64,000 bases of DNA from Terriglobia bacterium (GCA_020072815.1 JAIQGE010000015.1:1-64000), one strand, 5' to 3'; positions 34,276-42,955 are shown, numbered from the stretch's first letter. Numbers and translations are program-made. Notes: generated by a model not told the origin, from the letters alone.

Positions 34276-34835
34276 TACAAATTCCCCCGATAATTATGCA
34301 AAGTAACGGGCCGGGCAAAAACCGCCGCCGGGCTCGCGTTGCCAACCATGGCTTTGGCGCTCACCGTAACCAGTTGCGTACCCGGCGTTGGGCCGGGATC
34401 AATTCTCCAGCGCACGTCATACCGTACACCCGAACCTGCCGGGCACCCGCCATACTGCATCGAGTAATTGGGGACTGGCGCCTGGGTGTAGTCCACGGCT
34501 GCGTCAAACGCTCCCGGGGCAATTAGCGGCGAGCCGCCGGGATTTGTATCCACAACAAAAGCGTTGCCGGCACAATCGTTGACCTGCGTCATCGCGGCAG
34601 GACCGGTTGCGCTCTGCGGAATGGCCACGATCTTTTCCATGGTGCTCTCAGCCAGGGTGGCCGCGGTGGTGTTCAGCTTGGAGCGTCCGTTATTGGCCGT
34701 GGCCACAAAGATGATCCCCATGCTCCCTAGCAGCCCTACCGTCAAAATGGTCATCGCGATCAGCAGTTCGATCAGGGTGAAGCCGCCTGAGCGCCCGCGG
34801 GAACTGGAACACCGAATTTGCGCCACTGTTTTCAT
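34275..34835 (-). CDS. PilV-like minor pilin
   Basis: A 186-residue prepilin. The leader ends GRSGG and is followed by FTLIELLIAMTILTVGLLGS, a canonical type IV prepilin cleavage site with Glu5. Downstream sequence (IIFVATANNGRSKLNTTAATL) fits the PilV/GspI group. ATG at 34835 gives a short basic leader; the frame runs further upstream without signal features. It follows the FimT-like gene by 37 bp and overlaps the PilW start by one base, so it is translationally coupled in a minor-pilin operon. Confidence 0.8.
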   Translation of the reverse strand: MKTVAQIRCSSSRGRSGGFTLIELLIAMTILTVGLLGSMGIIFVATANNGRSKLNTTAATLAESTMEKIVAIPQSATGPAAMTQVNDCAGNAFVVDTNPGGSPLIAPGAFDAAVDYTQAPVPNYSMQYGGCPAGSGVRYDVRWRIDPGPTPGTQLVTVSAKAMVGNASPAAVFARPVTLHNYRGNL

Positions 34836-34872
34836 TTCGTCTTCTAAACTAACTTCTCCTGGACCAACTTCC

Positions 34873-35523
34873 CTAATTCCAACTTCTTCCACCGCCTGGG
34901 GCCGGCGTGTAAACCCATATTTTGACCCTGCCCGTGGGGCTCACGGTGACCGCGGCGTAGGAAATGTCCACCGTGGAACGCTGCATCTGCAAATATTGCA
35001 CCCAGGCCACCGAGCCGGAGGGAATCAAGTTCACGCAACCGGACGTCGTGGATGTTCGCTGGCACGGCAGGCCGCGTCCGTTCCAGGCCAGGCCCGGCAC
35101 CATGTGGTCCTGCTGGTTGTACATCACGGAGCTTTCCAGGGAGATGGGCGTGAAGCCCAAGGTGGTCTGGTCCATGGTCACGGGCAGTCCCGTGTTGTTC
35201 AAAGTGACCAGCCCAGACAACTGCACTTGCGGTTCCGTGGGAGCACAGAGTCCATCGCCGTCCAGGTCCAGGCAAACCTGCGCTGGACGCGCGCCCGGCG
35301 GCGTGCTCAACACTTCGTAATAGGTGTTGTCCTGGGTGGACCGTATGCGGGCCTGCTGATAAAAGCTGGCCAACTGCTCGGCGGCCGATTTCAGTTTGGC
35401 GTTGTCCACCACGCGGGAGATGCTGGGGAGAGCAAGTCCTCCGACGACCAGCATGATCGCCAGAACGATCAGCAGCTCCGTCAGGCTGAACCCCGCTCGT
35501 GATTTCTTTTCCGCCAACCTCAC
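34873..35523 (-). CDS. FimT/GspH-like minor pilin
   Basis: A 216-residue prepilin starting with GTG. The cleavage site is SRAG-FSLTELLIVLAIMLVVGG. The helix continues into PSISRVVDNAKLKSAAEQLA, followed by YQQARIRSTQDN, the FimT/GspH signature. The C-terminal region contains a Cys pair (C-QRTSTTSG-C) that could form a disulfide-bonded loop as in other minor pilins. AAGGTGTGGA lies directly upstream. It is first in the operon, and the 720-bp region ahead probably carries the promoter. These proteins initiate pilus assembly and can take part in DNA uptake. Confidence 0.8.
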   Translation of the reverse strand: MRLAEKKSRAGFSLTELLIVLAIMLVVGGLALPSISRVVDNAKLKSAAEQLASFYQQARIRSTQDNTYYEVLSTPPGARPAQVCLDLDGDGLCAPTEPQVQLSGLVTLNNTGLPVTMDQTTLGFTPISLESSVMYNQQDHMVPGLAWNGRGLPCQRTSTTSGCVNLIPSGSVAWVQYLQMQRSTVDISYAAVTVSPTGRVKIWVYTPAPGGGRSWN

Positions 35524-36242
35524 TCCACACCTTCCTGGACAAGCTGTGAGCTCGCTCGTTTTTTGAGCGACAAAAAGGGCCCTATCAACACATAAGTGCT
35601 TGCATGCATCCGAACCATCTACCCTGGCAAGGGGGGCTGCCAGGCTGTCATACGCGAGTAGATTTCAGATGACTTTCGTAAGGTTACTTTGGTACCCAAA
35701 CATAGTAGCGCACGTGCAAGTGTGATCTGTTAATAATCCACTTAAGCTATTGATTATAAGCTAATTATAATTATTTCCCCAGTGCCTAAAAATGGGTCAA
35801 ATGGCCACCTTCTAAGGCGGCCGTCCGGCCTCCGGGTGCTGTGTTCTTATGGCCCTGACCGCTAGGCCATTGGCCATAAGAACAACAACCTCGTGCATAT
35901 ACACAGCAAATGTTTTCATGTCGAAACGTTCTCCGTCACACGTTCTGCGTGACCGCCAGGTTTCATCCAGAGCTCTTCGCGGTCCTTCAGGAAGTCTCCG
36001 GATCTTCCGCCAAGGCTTGGTTCTTTGTCGCCACCGTCTTCAAAAAGGGCGACTGGTTGTGATTCGTCGATGGCAGGAAGAGGAACCCAACACCGGTTTT
36101 CAGGCTTTGGACTCGTCTGGCTGGGAGAGCAAACTTAGGCCACCACTGCTTGGTATAATCGGTTGCCTTCTTGCACAGGGAACCTATCCCCCAGGGGATC
36201 GAGTTTCCCTGCATCCTAGGTATGTATCACCAGGAGGACCGC
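35524..36242. other. Divergent intergenic stretch with AT-rich segment
   Basis: The region lies between the pilin operon and the VWA-type gene. It contains CCTGGCA-N8-TGCCAGG (35624-35645), an AT-rich block near 35730-35780 likely to include promoter elements, and a long hairpin (35843-35883). No supported gene. Confidence 0.45.
35843..35883. repeat. Long inverted repeat
   Basis: GTTCTTATGGCC (35843-35854) and GGCCATAAGAAC (35872-35883) are perfect inverse copies, giving a 12-base-pair stem with a 17-base loop. There is no T run after it. It could be a protein-binding dyad or an insertion-element end. Confidence 0.6.
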
Positions 36243-37238
36243 ATGGCTTCGCGTCTTTTACTTCTAGTCGTCATAGTTTCTCTTACTTTCCCGGTTTCCA
36301 GCCTTTCCCAGCAAGCGTGTAGAGCCGAGTTCTTCGTCGGTGTGATCGGCGCCACGGGAGACAGCTTCCGTGGACTCGGCGCGGACGACTTCTCGGCGCG
36401 CGCCGCCAAGTCCGCCATCGCCATCAAGTCGGTCAGCTTCGATGATGGTCCGCGCCGCGTGCTGTTTGTCGTAGACAACGGCAAGAAGATCAACAGCAAC
36501 ACTAGAAAAGTTGAGATCGAAATGGTGAATGCCATGATGGCCGCAGGGCGTCCCGGCGACACTTTTGCTTTGATCGCCACCCATGGAGCAAACCGCACTG
36601 CCAAGTTTGGCGAAGAACGCGCCAATTTGACCTCTGTTCTGGCCCAGGAGGTGGACAGCAAATCCGGAGCCACGGTGGGCGCACTGGACGCGTTGATGGA
36701 AGGAATTGAATGGTTCGGAGCTCCGGCCAATGGTGACGCGATTGTGGTCATCGCCGCTGAACTGGAGGGCAGCCACAAGGCCAATCCTAAAGCAGTCGCC
36801 AAGGCCCTGGCAGAGCATCGCATCCGCATGTTCGGTTTAGCGTTGGGCCCGGTGGCCACAAAGAGTGTGGTAGCCGGTGGGACGATGACCTCCACCACGT
36901 CCCAGGGATTGGCATACACCACGCCGGGCGTCGGGGACATGGTGTACAACACCGGCGACGAAAATTTCTTTCCGCTTACCAGCCGTAGTGGCGGCCTGGT
37001 GCTGGGGGTGCTCGGCGGATCACGCCAGGCCTACAATCTGGAGGATCCCAAAACAAAACAGATGCTGGGACAAAAAGCCCGCCAGGTCTTCAGCATGATC
37101 GGCACGTTTTATCGTGTGGAAATTGTGCCGCCGCAGCTCTCGCATCCGGAAGATATTAAAGTGGATGTAGTGGAGCGGATCCACAAAATCGCCCCGCAGA
37201 TGTGGCTTCTGTATCCAGTGGAACTGGGTCCCTGCTAA
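36243..37238 (+). CDS. Exported VWA-like protein
   Basis: A 331-residue exported protein: signal peptide ASRLLLLVVIVSLTFPVSSL, then a short N-terminal part (RAEFFVGVIGATGDSFRGLG) and a von Willebrand factor A-like fold. The first strand is VLFVVDNGKKINSN, where the usual MIDAS DxSxS is degraded to DNGKK. Later strands follow (DTFALIATHG, GDAIVVIAAELEG). It resembles the VWFA-related domain proteins common in Acidobacteriota, many of which have lost metal binding. ATG at 36243 has AGGAGG immediately upstream. It stands alone; partner and role are unknown. Confidence 0.7.
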   Translation: MASRLLLLVVIVSLTFPVSSLSQQACRAEFFVGVIGATGDSFRGLGADDFSARAAKSAIAIKSVSFDDGPRRVLFVVDNGKKINSNTRKVEIEMVNAMMAAGRPGDTFALIATHGANRTAKFGEERANLTSVLAQEVDSKSGATVGALDALMEGIEWFGAPANGDAIVVIAAELEGSHKANPKAVAKALAEHRIRMFGLALGPVATKSVVAGGTMTSTTSQGLAYTTPGVGDMVYNTGDENFFPLTSRSGGLVLGVLGGSRQAYNLEDPKTKQMLGQKARQVFSMIGTFYRVEIVPPQLSHPEDIKVDVVERIHKIAPQMWLLYPVELGPC

Positions 37239-37406
37239 AGCACCGCAAGCAAACAGCATTCGCATAAACGGTGCACCGCCTCAATGACGGCGCATCACGA
37301 TCTTCCTGGTTCCGCCCGTCCTGCGCAACTAATGCCTTCTGCCGGGTTAATACGTCGCATAGCGCTTTCACCTGGAGGAATTTGGAACGAGGGAGAGATC
37401 TTTACT

Positions 37407-37895
37407 ATGCGACGAAATCTGGCTCATCTAATGGCACTGGCAGTTCTGGGACTGGGGACCGCGGCTTTTGCCCAACCCACGGGCGACGGTTCTGATCTTC
37501 GCAATGACCGCAGAGATGTGCGGCAAGACAAACGCGACCTGCGCGGCGACCGCAGGGACATCCGCTCCGATAAACGCGATCTGCGGGCCGATCGCACCGA
37601 CCGCAACGCCGATCGCCGCGACCTGAACCGCGACAATCGTGACCTGGCCCGCGACCGCCGCGAGCGCAACCAGGACCTGAGAAACGGCGATGTCCGCGAC
37701 GCCAGGAAAGAACAGCGCGACATCAATCGCGACAAGCGCGATATCCGCAGCGACCGGCGCGACCTGCGCGCTGACAAACGCGACATACGCAACGACCGTC
37801 GCGACCTGAGCAAAGACCGCAGGGATGCGCGCAGCGACAAACGGGACATCAAGCACGACCGGCGGGACATCCGTCGCGACAAGCGCGGCAAGTAG
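37407..37895 (+). CDS. Exported Arg/Asp heptad-repeat protein
   Basis: A 162-residue protein. A signal peptide (RRNLAHLMALAVLGLGTAAFAQ) precedes about 18 copies of a seven-residue unit of the form D-R/K-R-D-I/L/V-R-x that fills nearly all the rest. Arg, Lys and Asp dominate, and the pattern predicts a single long, highly charged helix or coiled coil stabilised by i to i+3/i+4 salt bridges. Similar exported RD-repeat proteins occur in Acidobacteriota and some Proteobacteria without known function. ATG at 37407 has GGGAGAGA upstream. The repeat opens long frames on the opposite strand, which I regard as artefacts. A clear terminator follows. Confidence 0.75.
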   Translation: MRRNLAHLMALAVLGLGTAAFAQPTGDGSDLRNDRRDVRQDKRDLRGDRRDIRSDKRDLRADRTDRNADRRDLNRDNRDLARDRRERNQDLRNGDVRDARKEQRDINRDKRDIRSDRRDLRADKRDIRNDRRDLSKDRRDARSDKRDIKHDRRDIRRDKRGK

Positions 37896-37920
37896 AATCT
37901 GACTCGAGAATTCGAAGCGA

Positions 37921-37950
37921 AGCCCTGGGGGCATTCCCCGGGGCTTTTCT
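37921..37950 (+). terminator. Intrinsic terminator after the heptad-repeat gene
   Basis: AGCCCTGGGG-GCATT-CCCCGGGGCT forms a ten-base-pair stem with one G-T pair, followed by TTTCT. Confidence 0.8.
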
Positions 37951-38192
37951 ATTTTGGCCCGAGGTGAATCGGTCGGATTCGGCTACTTGGGTGGGATAAG
38001 TGCGCTGCCGTACCCCATTCGGCTCCAGATTGCGGCTGCAAACGCGCGGTTGGAACGGATTGTGCGAGAGCCGAGGGGATCAGAACCCCATGAGTAAACA
38101 CTACATCTAGTGTTCGTCGTCAAGCGCTTCCACAAGGCACAGGAGTCGCCCCGGTGAACTGTAATTTCCACAGGACACCCCAAAAATAGTCC

Positions 38193-38220
38193 TTGACACA
38201 GATAGGGTTAGGCGTACGAT
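38193..38220 (+). promoter_or_regulatory. Probable sigma-70 promoter of the division cluster
   Basis: TTGACA (38193-38198) and TACGAT (38215-38220) are separated by 16 bases. The MraZ-box repeats start directly after the -10 element, so a bound repressor would block transcription. The leader to the mraZ start is about 180 bases. Confidence 0.7.
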
Positions 38221-38275
38221 GTGGTAGAAAGTGGTTTGAAGTGGTACAAAAGTGGTTCGATCTAGGGGTAAGTGG
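38221..38275 (+). promoter_or_regulatory. MraZ-binding box: phased GTGG repeats
   Basis: GTGGT occurs at 38221, 38231, 38241 and 38252, with a further GTGG at 38272, so the first four are spaced 10, 10 and 11 bases. MraZ proteins bind direct repeats of this type ahead of their own gene and repress or tune the division cluster. The position right after the -10 fits repression. Confidence 0.8.
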
Positions 38276-38406
38276 CCAGAAGTAGAGCAAAGGGCAAATG
38301 AACCATAAAAACCCCCAAATTGCGGTGACCGAGCCAGTAAATCAGCAAGAAATGGCCGTTTTTGCCTCCGTTCGACCGGCAAAAGCCGGAATGGAAGTAA
38401 GACCCA

Positions 38407-38847
38407 ATGTTTCGCGGCAACCATCCAACTCGCGTGGACGAAAAGGGACGGCTCAAGGTCCCCGCGGAGTTCAAGCGCCTCATAGACGAGAAGTACGGAA
38501 CGCAATTTTACATCACTTCTTTGGACGGAAAGGTTGCTCAAGTATATCCCTTCGAGGAATGGCAGCGGATCGAGCAGAAGCTGGCGCAGCTATCGAATTT
38601 CAACCCGACCAAGAAAAAGCTTTTGAGCCGCACCAACTATTACGGCCAGGTTGTCGAGATGGACGGGCAGGGGCGCTTGCTGATGCCGGCGCTGCTGCGC
38701 GACGCGGCCGGGATCAAGGGCGAAGTGGCGGTGGTGGGCAATCTTACTTACCTGGAAGTGCAGAGCATCGAGCGCTACCAGAAGGACATCGAAGACAACC
38801 CGATCACGTCGGACGATGAGAAGACACTCGACGAACTGGGCATCTAG
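38407..38847 (+). CDS. mraZ: Transcriptional regulator MraZ
   Basis: A 146-residue AbrB-fold regulator with two tandem MraZ/SpoVT domains. The first opens FRGNHPTRVDEKGRLKVPAEF, and the second has NYYGQVVEMDGQGRLLMPALL. Both contain the DxxGR loop that contacts DNA. MraZ forms a ring oligomer that binds phased repeats in its own promoter, and such repeats are present upstream. ATG at 38407 follows GGAAG by about eleven bases and gives the standard start MFRG. The stop overlaps the rsmH start by one base. Confidence 0.95.
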   Translation: MFRGNHPTRVDEKGRLKVPAEFKRLIDEKYGTQFYITSLDGKVAQVYPFEEWQRIEQKLAQLSNFNPTKKKLLSRTNYYGQVVEMDGQGRLLMPALLRDAAGIKGEVAVVGNLTYLEVQSIERYQKDIEDNPITSDDEKTLDELGI

Positions 38848-39803
38848 TGGCGCGGCAAGAAAACGATTTTGGCTCGAAAAAAGCTCCCGAGGGGGCGCAT
38901 GGCGGTGGAAAAGCGGCTGGCCATGTTTCAGTTCTTTTACAAGAAGCGATCGACTTTTTGGCAATCCGTCGCGGCGGGACCTATATCGACGCGACCCTGG
39001 GTTTGGGCGGCCACAGTTTCGAAATTGCAAAGCGCCTCAGCCCACAGGGTCATTTGATTGGCTTCGATAAAGACACCCACGCGCTGGAGCAGGCAGGGCA
39101 GAGGCTTTCGGAGGTCGGAGGTGATGCTCCGAAAATCACTCTGCTGCATAGCTCATACGCCGACGTCGCCAGTCACGTGCCGCCCGCATCTGCGGACGGG
39201 CTGCTGGCCGACCTGGGCGTGAGTTCGCTCCAGTTCGGGGACCCCCGGCGCGGATTCAGTTTTCAGGCGGATGGACCGCTCGACATGCGGATGGACCCGC
39301 AGGGTGAGCGTACCGCCGATCAAGTGGTAAACCACATGCGCGAAGAAGACCTCGCAAATGTGATTTACGAATTCGGTGAGGAAAGGAGGTCGCGGAGAAT
39401 CGCCAGAGCCATTGTCCGGGCGCGGCCGATAAGAAGTACCGCTCATCTGGCACAAGTCATATCGGCTGCGCTCCGGTCAATGAAACAGCGACACGGGGCT
39501 CGGGAAAAGATTCATCCGGCGACCAGGACTTTCCAGGCAATCCGAATCTTCGTAAACCGCGAACTGGAAGACCTGCAGGCGCTGCTCGAAGCGGCGCCTA
39601 AGGTGCTGAAAACAGGGGGACGGCTGGTGGTGATCAGCTTTCACTCCCTGGAAGACAGAATGGTGAAAGACGCCCTCAGAAAAGGTAGGGAAGAGGGCAT
39701 CTACAACGTTCTTACTAAGAGGCCAGTCGTCGGAACCGAAGCAGAGGTTGATCGCAACCCACGGTCACGCAGTGCGAAGCTGCGGGCCGCGGAGAGACTT
39801 TAG
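38847..39803 (+). CDS. rsmH: 16S rRNA (cytosine1402-N4)-methyltransferase RsmH
   Basis: A 318-residue SAM-dependent methyltransferase that modifies C1402 in the ribosomal P site. The SAM-binding motif is YIDATLGLGGHSFEIAKRL at about residue 41. Further family blocks are LADLGVSSLQFGDPRRGFSF and VVISFHSLEDRMVKD near the end. Translation starts with GTG at 38847 inside TAGTG, coupled to mraZ. The length is typical. It retains the usual position between mraZ and ftsL in the division and cell-wall cluster. Confidence 0.95.
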   Translation: MARQENDFGSKKAPEGAHGGGKAAGHVSVLLQEAIDFLAIRRGGTYIDATLGLGGHSFEIAKRLSPQGHLIGFDKDTHALEQAGQRLSEVGGDAPKITLLHSSYADVASHVPPASADGLLADLGVSSLQFGDPRRGFSFQADGPLDMRMDPQGERTADQVVNHMREEDLANVIYEFGEERRSRRIARAIVRARPIRSTAHLAQVISAALRSMKQRHGAREKIHPATRTFQAIRIFVNRELEDLQALLEAAPKVLKTGGRLVVISFHSLEDRMVKDALRKGREEGIYNVLTKRPVVGTEAEVDRNPRSRSAKLRAAERL

Positions 39804-39964
39804 AGTTTTGCTTCTCGTGCACCGTGGTAGGGCAGGGAAGCGAGCAGGATTCCGGGAGGGCGCTGCCTTCCTCCATTACTTGGGCGAAAACTACAGGTTC
39901 CTTCCTTTGCATCGGCGCCTTCCCGGAACACAAAGATCCCTCGAGAAAGCTGAGGACCAAAGAA

Positions 39965-40147
39965 ATGTTTCAAGGCACAACGATTGACGAGCTGATCAAC
40001 AGCGTGGAGCGCGCGGAACAGAACGCGCACAAACAGACCGCTCACAAACAGACCGCTCACAAACAAAGCGAGGACGCCGTGGCGTTCTCTTTTCGCGACT
40101 ATCCGCTCCGCCGCGTGGAGTTGCAGGAACTAACTGAGGTGGCTTAG
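39965..40147 (+). CDS. Small hypothetical protein with HKQTA repeats, between rsmH and ftsL
   Basis: A 60-residue protein (MFQGTTIDELINSVERAEQN at its start) with GAGGA about eight bases before the ATG. Its stop TAG abuts the ATG of the FtsL gene, which suggests operon membership. The middle has three near-identical copies of AHKQT encoded by a tandem 15-base repeat (cacaaacagaccgct). The C-terminus is FSFRDYPLRRVELQELTEV. No known division protein matches. It may be lineage-specific. The 160 bases between it and rsmH show nothing else. Confidence 0.55.
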   Translation: MFQGTTIDELINSVERAEQNAHKQTAHKQTAHKQSEDAVAFSFRDYPLRRVELQELTEVA

Positions 40148-40666
40148 ATGTCAGCCGGAGCAATGAACATTACGGGCATGATTACGCCGGTGGATTTGCG
40201 CGCGGCAGACGCGCCTGCCGGTGCGCGCCGGGTGTCAGCCACGGCGGGGATCACGCCGGAATTCTATTTTCACAAGAATATTGATAATTCGCGCGTGGTG
40301 AAAGTCTCGGATCCGCGCCGCCGCCGGGAGATCCGCCTGTTTTCCGGCAGCGTGGCCGTGTTGTTCCTGCTCATCATGGTTTATTCCTGGCAGCACTTCA
40401 GTGCCGTGGAATACGGCTACAAGATTGAAGCGCAGAAATCTGAACGCGACCGCCTGGTGGAAGTGAACCGCAATCTTAAGCTGGAGGAAGCCGGCCTGCG
40501 CGATCCCGGCAGAATTGATGTGTTGGCGCGGCAGATGGGCCTGGAATCGCCCGAACCGGGTCAGGTCATGCGACTGAATGACGGCGACACGGATCGGCCG
40601 TCCGGTCTGGCGGGTGGTCCGGTGATGGCTCGTATGTCTCCGGTGGCAGTGGTGCCGGCGCAATAG
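40148..40666 (+). CDS. ftsL: Cell division protein FtsL-like
   Basis: A 172-residue bitopic protein. A cytoplasmic N-terminus of about 65 residues is followed by one membrane helix (LFSGSVAVLFLLIMVYSW) and a short coiled coil with a leucine-type pattern (YKIEAQKSERDRLVEVNRNLKLEEAGLRDPGRID). FtsL joins FtsB and FtsQ to activate septal synthesis by FtsWI. The family is poorly conserved, so the call rests on topology, the RDPxRID-like element and the position between rsmH and ftsI. The start is a clean ATG abutting the preceding stop. Confidence 0.8.
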   Translation: MSAGAMNITGMITPVDLRAADAPAGARRVSATAGITPEFYFHKNIDNSRVVKVSDPRRRREIRLFSGSVAVLFLLIMVYSWQHFSAVEYGYKIEAQKSERDRLVEVNRNLKLEEAGLRDPGRIDVLARQMGLESPEPGQVMRLNDGDTDRPSGLAGGPVMARMSPVAVVPAQ

Positions 40667-40803
40667 CCGAAGGCATGTTGCCGAGATCGCTGCGGAAAAA
40701 GTTTAATCAGCAAGTTTGAGCCGGTTCGCCGGTTCATTCGATGGCGGACTCTGGAAAACCAGCTAGGGCCGCCATTACGTTTTTGTGGCGCTAAGAAACA
40801 AGC

Positions 40804-42933
40804 GTGGCCAACACTACTCCCAATCGGCGTCTCACCTACCTGGCCGCATTCCTGGCATTCTGGTTTGTGGCCATCTGCCTCCGTCTGGTTTGGGTGCAGG
40901 TGGTTTGCTACGGAGATTACGCTGGCAAAGCCGGCCGCCAACAACAGCGCACCATTGAAGTCTCCGCCGTGCGCGGCAACATCTATGACCGCAAGGGCAA
41001 CGAGCTGGCCATGACGGTCACCGTGGACTCGGTCTTTGCCGTGCCATCTGAAATCCCCGACGTTCGCTCCGTTTCCCGGCTGCTGGGCAGCATTCTGAAC
41101 AGCGATCCCATGGAAATCGAGCACCGTATGAGCGGGACACATGCGTTTGCCTGGGTGGCGCGCAAGATTGATCCCGCCCAGGCCGCGCGCATCCGCTCGC
41201 TCAACTTAAAAGGCATCTACTTTCAAAAAGAGTCCAAGCGGTTTTATCCCAAGCGCGAGATGGCGGCGCAGGCGCTGGGCACGGTGGGCATGGATGACAC
41301 TGGCCTGACCGGGTTGGAGCGCGAATTTCAACCGCAGTTGGCGGGCAAACCGGGCAAGTTGCTGATCTCCATGGACGCCAAGAAGCGCTGGTTCGGACGC
41401 GTGGAGAAGAAGCCAGACCCGGGCGACAACCTGGTCCTGACGCTGGACGAAAACATTCAGTACATCGCGGAGCGCGAACTGGAGAAGGCCATCGCGGACA
41501 CGCACGCGGAAGCGGGGACCATCATCGTAGAAAATCCGCGCACCGGTGAGATTCTTGCGCTGGCCAACCGACCCACATTCAATCCCAACCTGCTCAGCGC
41601 AACCGATCCCAGATCGCTCAAGAACCGCGCGGTGAGTGACATTTACGAGCCGGGGTCCACGTTCAAGATTGTCACGCTGGCCGCGGCGCTGGAAGAAAAG
41701 ATCACCAATCCCGATGAAGTCGTGGACTGCCAGAACGGCTCCATCGTGCTCAACGGGTTGAAAATCCACGACCACAAATCTTACGGCGACTTGACCGTCG
41801 CGCAAGTGCTGGAGAAATCCAGTGACGTGGGCGCCATCAAGATCGCGCTGCGGTTGGGCGAACAGCGTTTTGACCGTTACATCCGCAACTTCGGTTTCGG
41901 CTCGCAATCGGGCATCGAGCTGCCCTACGAAACGCGCGGCATGACCAAGCCGGTGACCCGCTGGTCCAAGGTGAGTATCGGCGCAATTTCCATGGGCCAG
42001 GAGATTGGCGTTTCCCCGATCCAACTGGTGAGCATGGTTTCCACCATCGCCAATGACGGAGTGTACGTGCCGCCGCGGATCGTCGCCGGGACCACGCCGC
42101 CCCGCAGCACGCCGCAGTTGATTGCGTTTCATCCCGCGCTGGGGCGCCGCGTGATCTCCACCCTGACTGCCGCGCAAATGAAGAGCATGATGGAGGGCGT
42201 GGTGCTGCGCGGAACCGGCAAGCGGGCCATTCTGGATGGCTACAGCTCCGCGGGCAAGACCGGCACGGCGCAGAAGATTGACGAGAACGGCAGATACTCG
42301 CACCAAAAGCACGTTCTTTCTTTTGTGGGCTTTGCGCCAATCAACAACCCGGCAGTCACCGTGCTGGTGGTGCTGGACACCCCAACCGGCCCGCAGGATG
42401 GCGGCATGGTGGCAGGGCCGGTGTTTTCACGCGTGGCCCAGCAGGTGCTGGGTTACATGAACGTTCCGCATGACGTGGAGTTGCAGGCCCGGCGACGCAT
42501 GACGCTGCGCGCGCAAGCAAAGAATGAAGATCTGACCGACGCTGCTCCGGATTACATCGCGGACCAGACAGCGACAGCGTCGGTTGCTGCACCGGCCAGT
42601 GCGGAGCCTGCGGGGCCGCAGCCGGCTGATGGAAGCACCAAACAGGCAGTCGCACAGGCGACTCCGGTGGCCAAGCCTTCTGCCCCTCCGCAAACTGCGC
42701 CTGTGATCATGACTGCGGCAGTGGTCCCGCGTGGGACTCTGGTGGTGGATGTCGGCGGCAGCGTGACGGTTCCGGATTTTCGCGGCAAGCCTTTGCGTAC
42801 AGCGCTGGAAGAAGCCGAGTCAGCGGGATTGGAACTGGAAGTCAGCGGCAGCGGAGTTGGGAAAGAACAGTCGCCGGCGGCAGGAGCGAAAGTGATGCCG
42901 GGAGGACACGTGGTGGTGAGATTTGGAAGATGA
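40804..42933 (+). CDS. ftsI: Septal peptidoglycan transpeptidase (FtsI / PBP3-type) with PASTA domain
   Basis: A 709-residue class B penicillin-binding protein that cross-links septal peptidoglycan. An N-terminal membrane helix (about 10-30) is followed by the dimerisation domain (VRGNIYDRKGNELA). The transpeptidase domain has the catalytic S285TFK288, the second motif S339SD341 and the KTG motif (SAGKTGTAQK). The second motif is normally SxN; an Asp is unusual. A Pro/Ala-rich linker (about 590-640) leads to one PASTA domain (VPDFRGKPLRTALEEAESAG), as in many Gram-positive and some acidobacterial homologues. The GTG start lacks a strong Shine-Dalgarno. murE, the usual next gene, is absent. 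Confidence 0.92.
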   Translation: MANTTPNRRLTYLAAFLAFWFVAICLRLVWVQVVCYGDYAGKAGRQQQRTIEVSAVRGNIYDRKGNELAMTVTVDSVFAVPSEIPDVRSVSRLLGSILNSDPMEIEHRMSGTHAFAWVARKIDPAQAARIRSLNLKGIYFQKESKRFYPKREMAAQALGTVGMDDTGLTGLEREFQPQLAGKPGKLLISMDAKKRWFGRVEKKPDPGDNLVLTLDENIQYIAERELEKAIADTHAEAGTIIVENPRTGEILALANRPTFNPNLLSATDPRSLKNRAVSDIYEPGSTFKIVTLAAALEEKITNPDEVVDCQNGSIVLNGLKIHDHKSYGDLTVAQVLEKSSDVGAIKIALRLGEQRFDRYIRNFGFGSQSGIELPYETRGMTKPVTRWSKVSIGAISMGQEIGVSPIQLVSMVSTIANDGVYVPPRIVAGTTPPRSTPQLIAFHPALGRRVISTLTAAQMKSMMEGVVLRGTGKRAILDGYSSAGKTGTAQKIDENGRYSHQKHVLSFVGFAPINNPAVTVLVVLDTPTGPQDGGMVAGPVFSRVAQQVLGYMNVPHDVELQARRRMTLRAQAKNEDLTDAAPDYIADQTATASVAAPASAEPAGPQPADGSTKQAVAQATPVAKPSAPPQTAPVIMTAAVVPRGTLVVDVGGSVTVPDFRGKPLRTALEEAESAGLELEVSGSGVGKEQSPAAGAKVMPGGHVVVRFGR

Positions 42934-42955
42934 AGCGATTTAGTAACTGGATAAT

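Noticed and set aside
37424-37934. Long antisense frames over the Arg/Asp heptad-repeat gene
   Set aside because: They result from the 21-base DNA periodicity, which keeps other frames open. They lack a signal sequence or ribosome binding site, and the plus frame has both.
38230-38275. The GTGG-rich array as a CRISPR or random tandem repeat
   Set aside because: Units are too short and lie directly downstream of a promoter ahead of mraZ; MraZ operator repeats explain them.
41206-42312. A 368-codon frame antisense to ftsI
   Set aside because: It overlaps a fully conserved transpeptidase gene and encodes His/Arg/Gly-rich sequence without recognisable domains.
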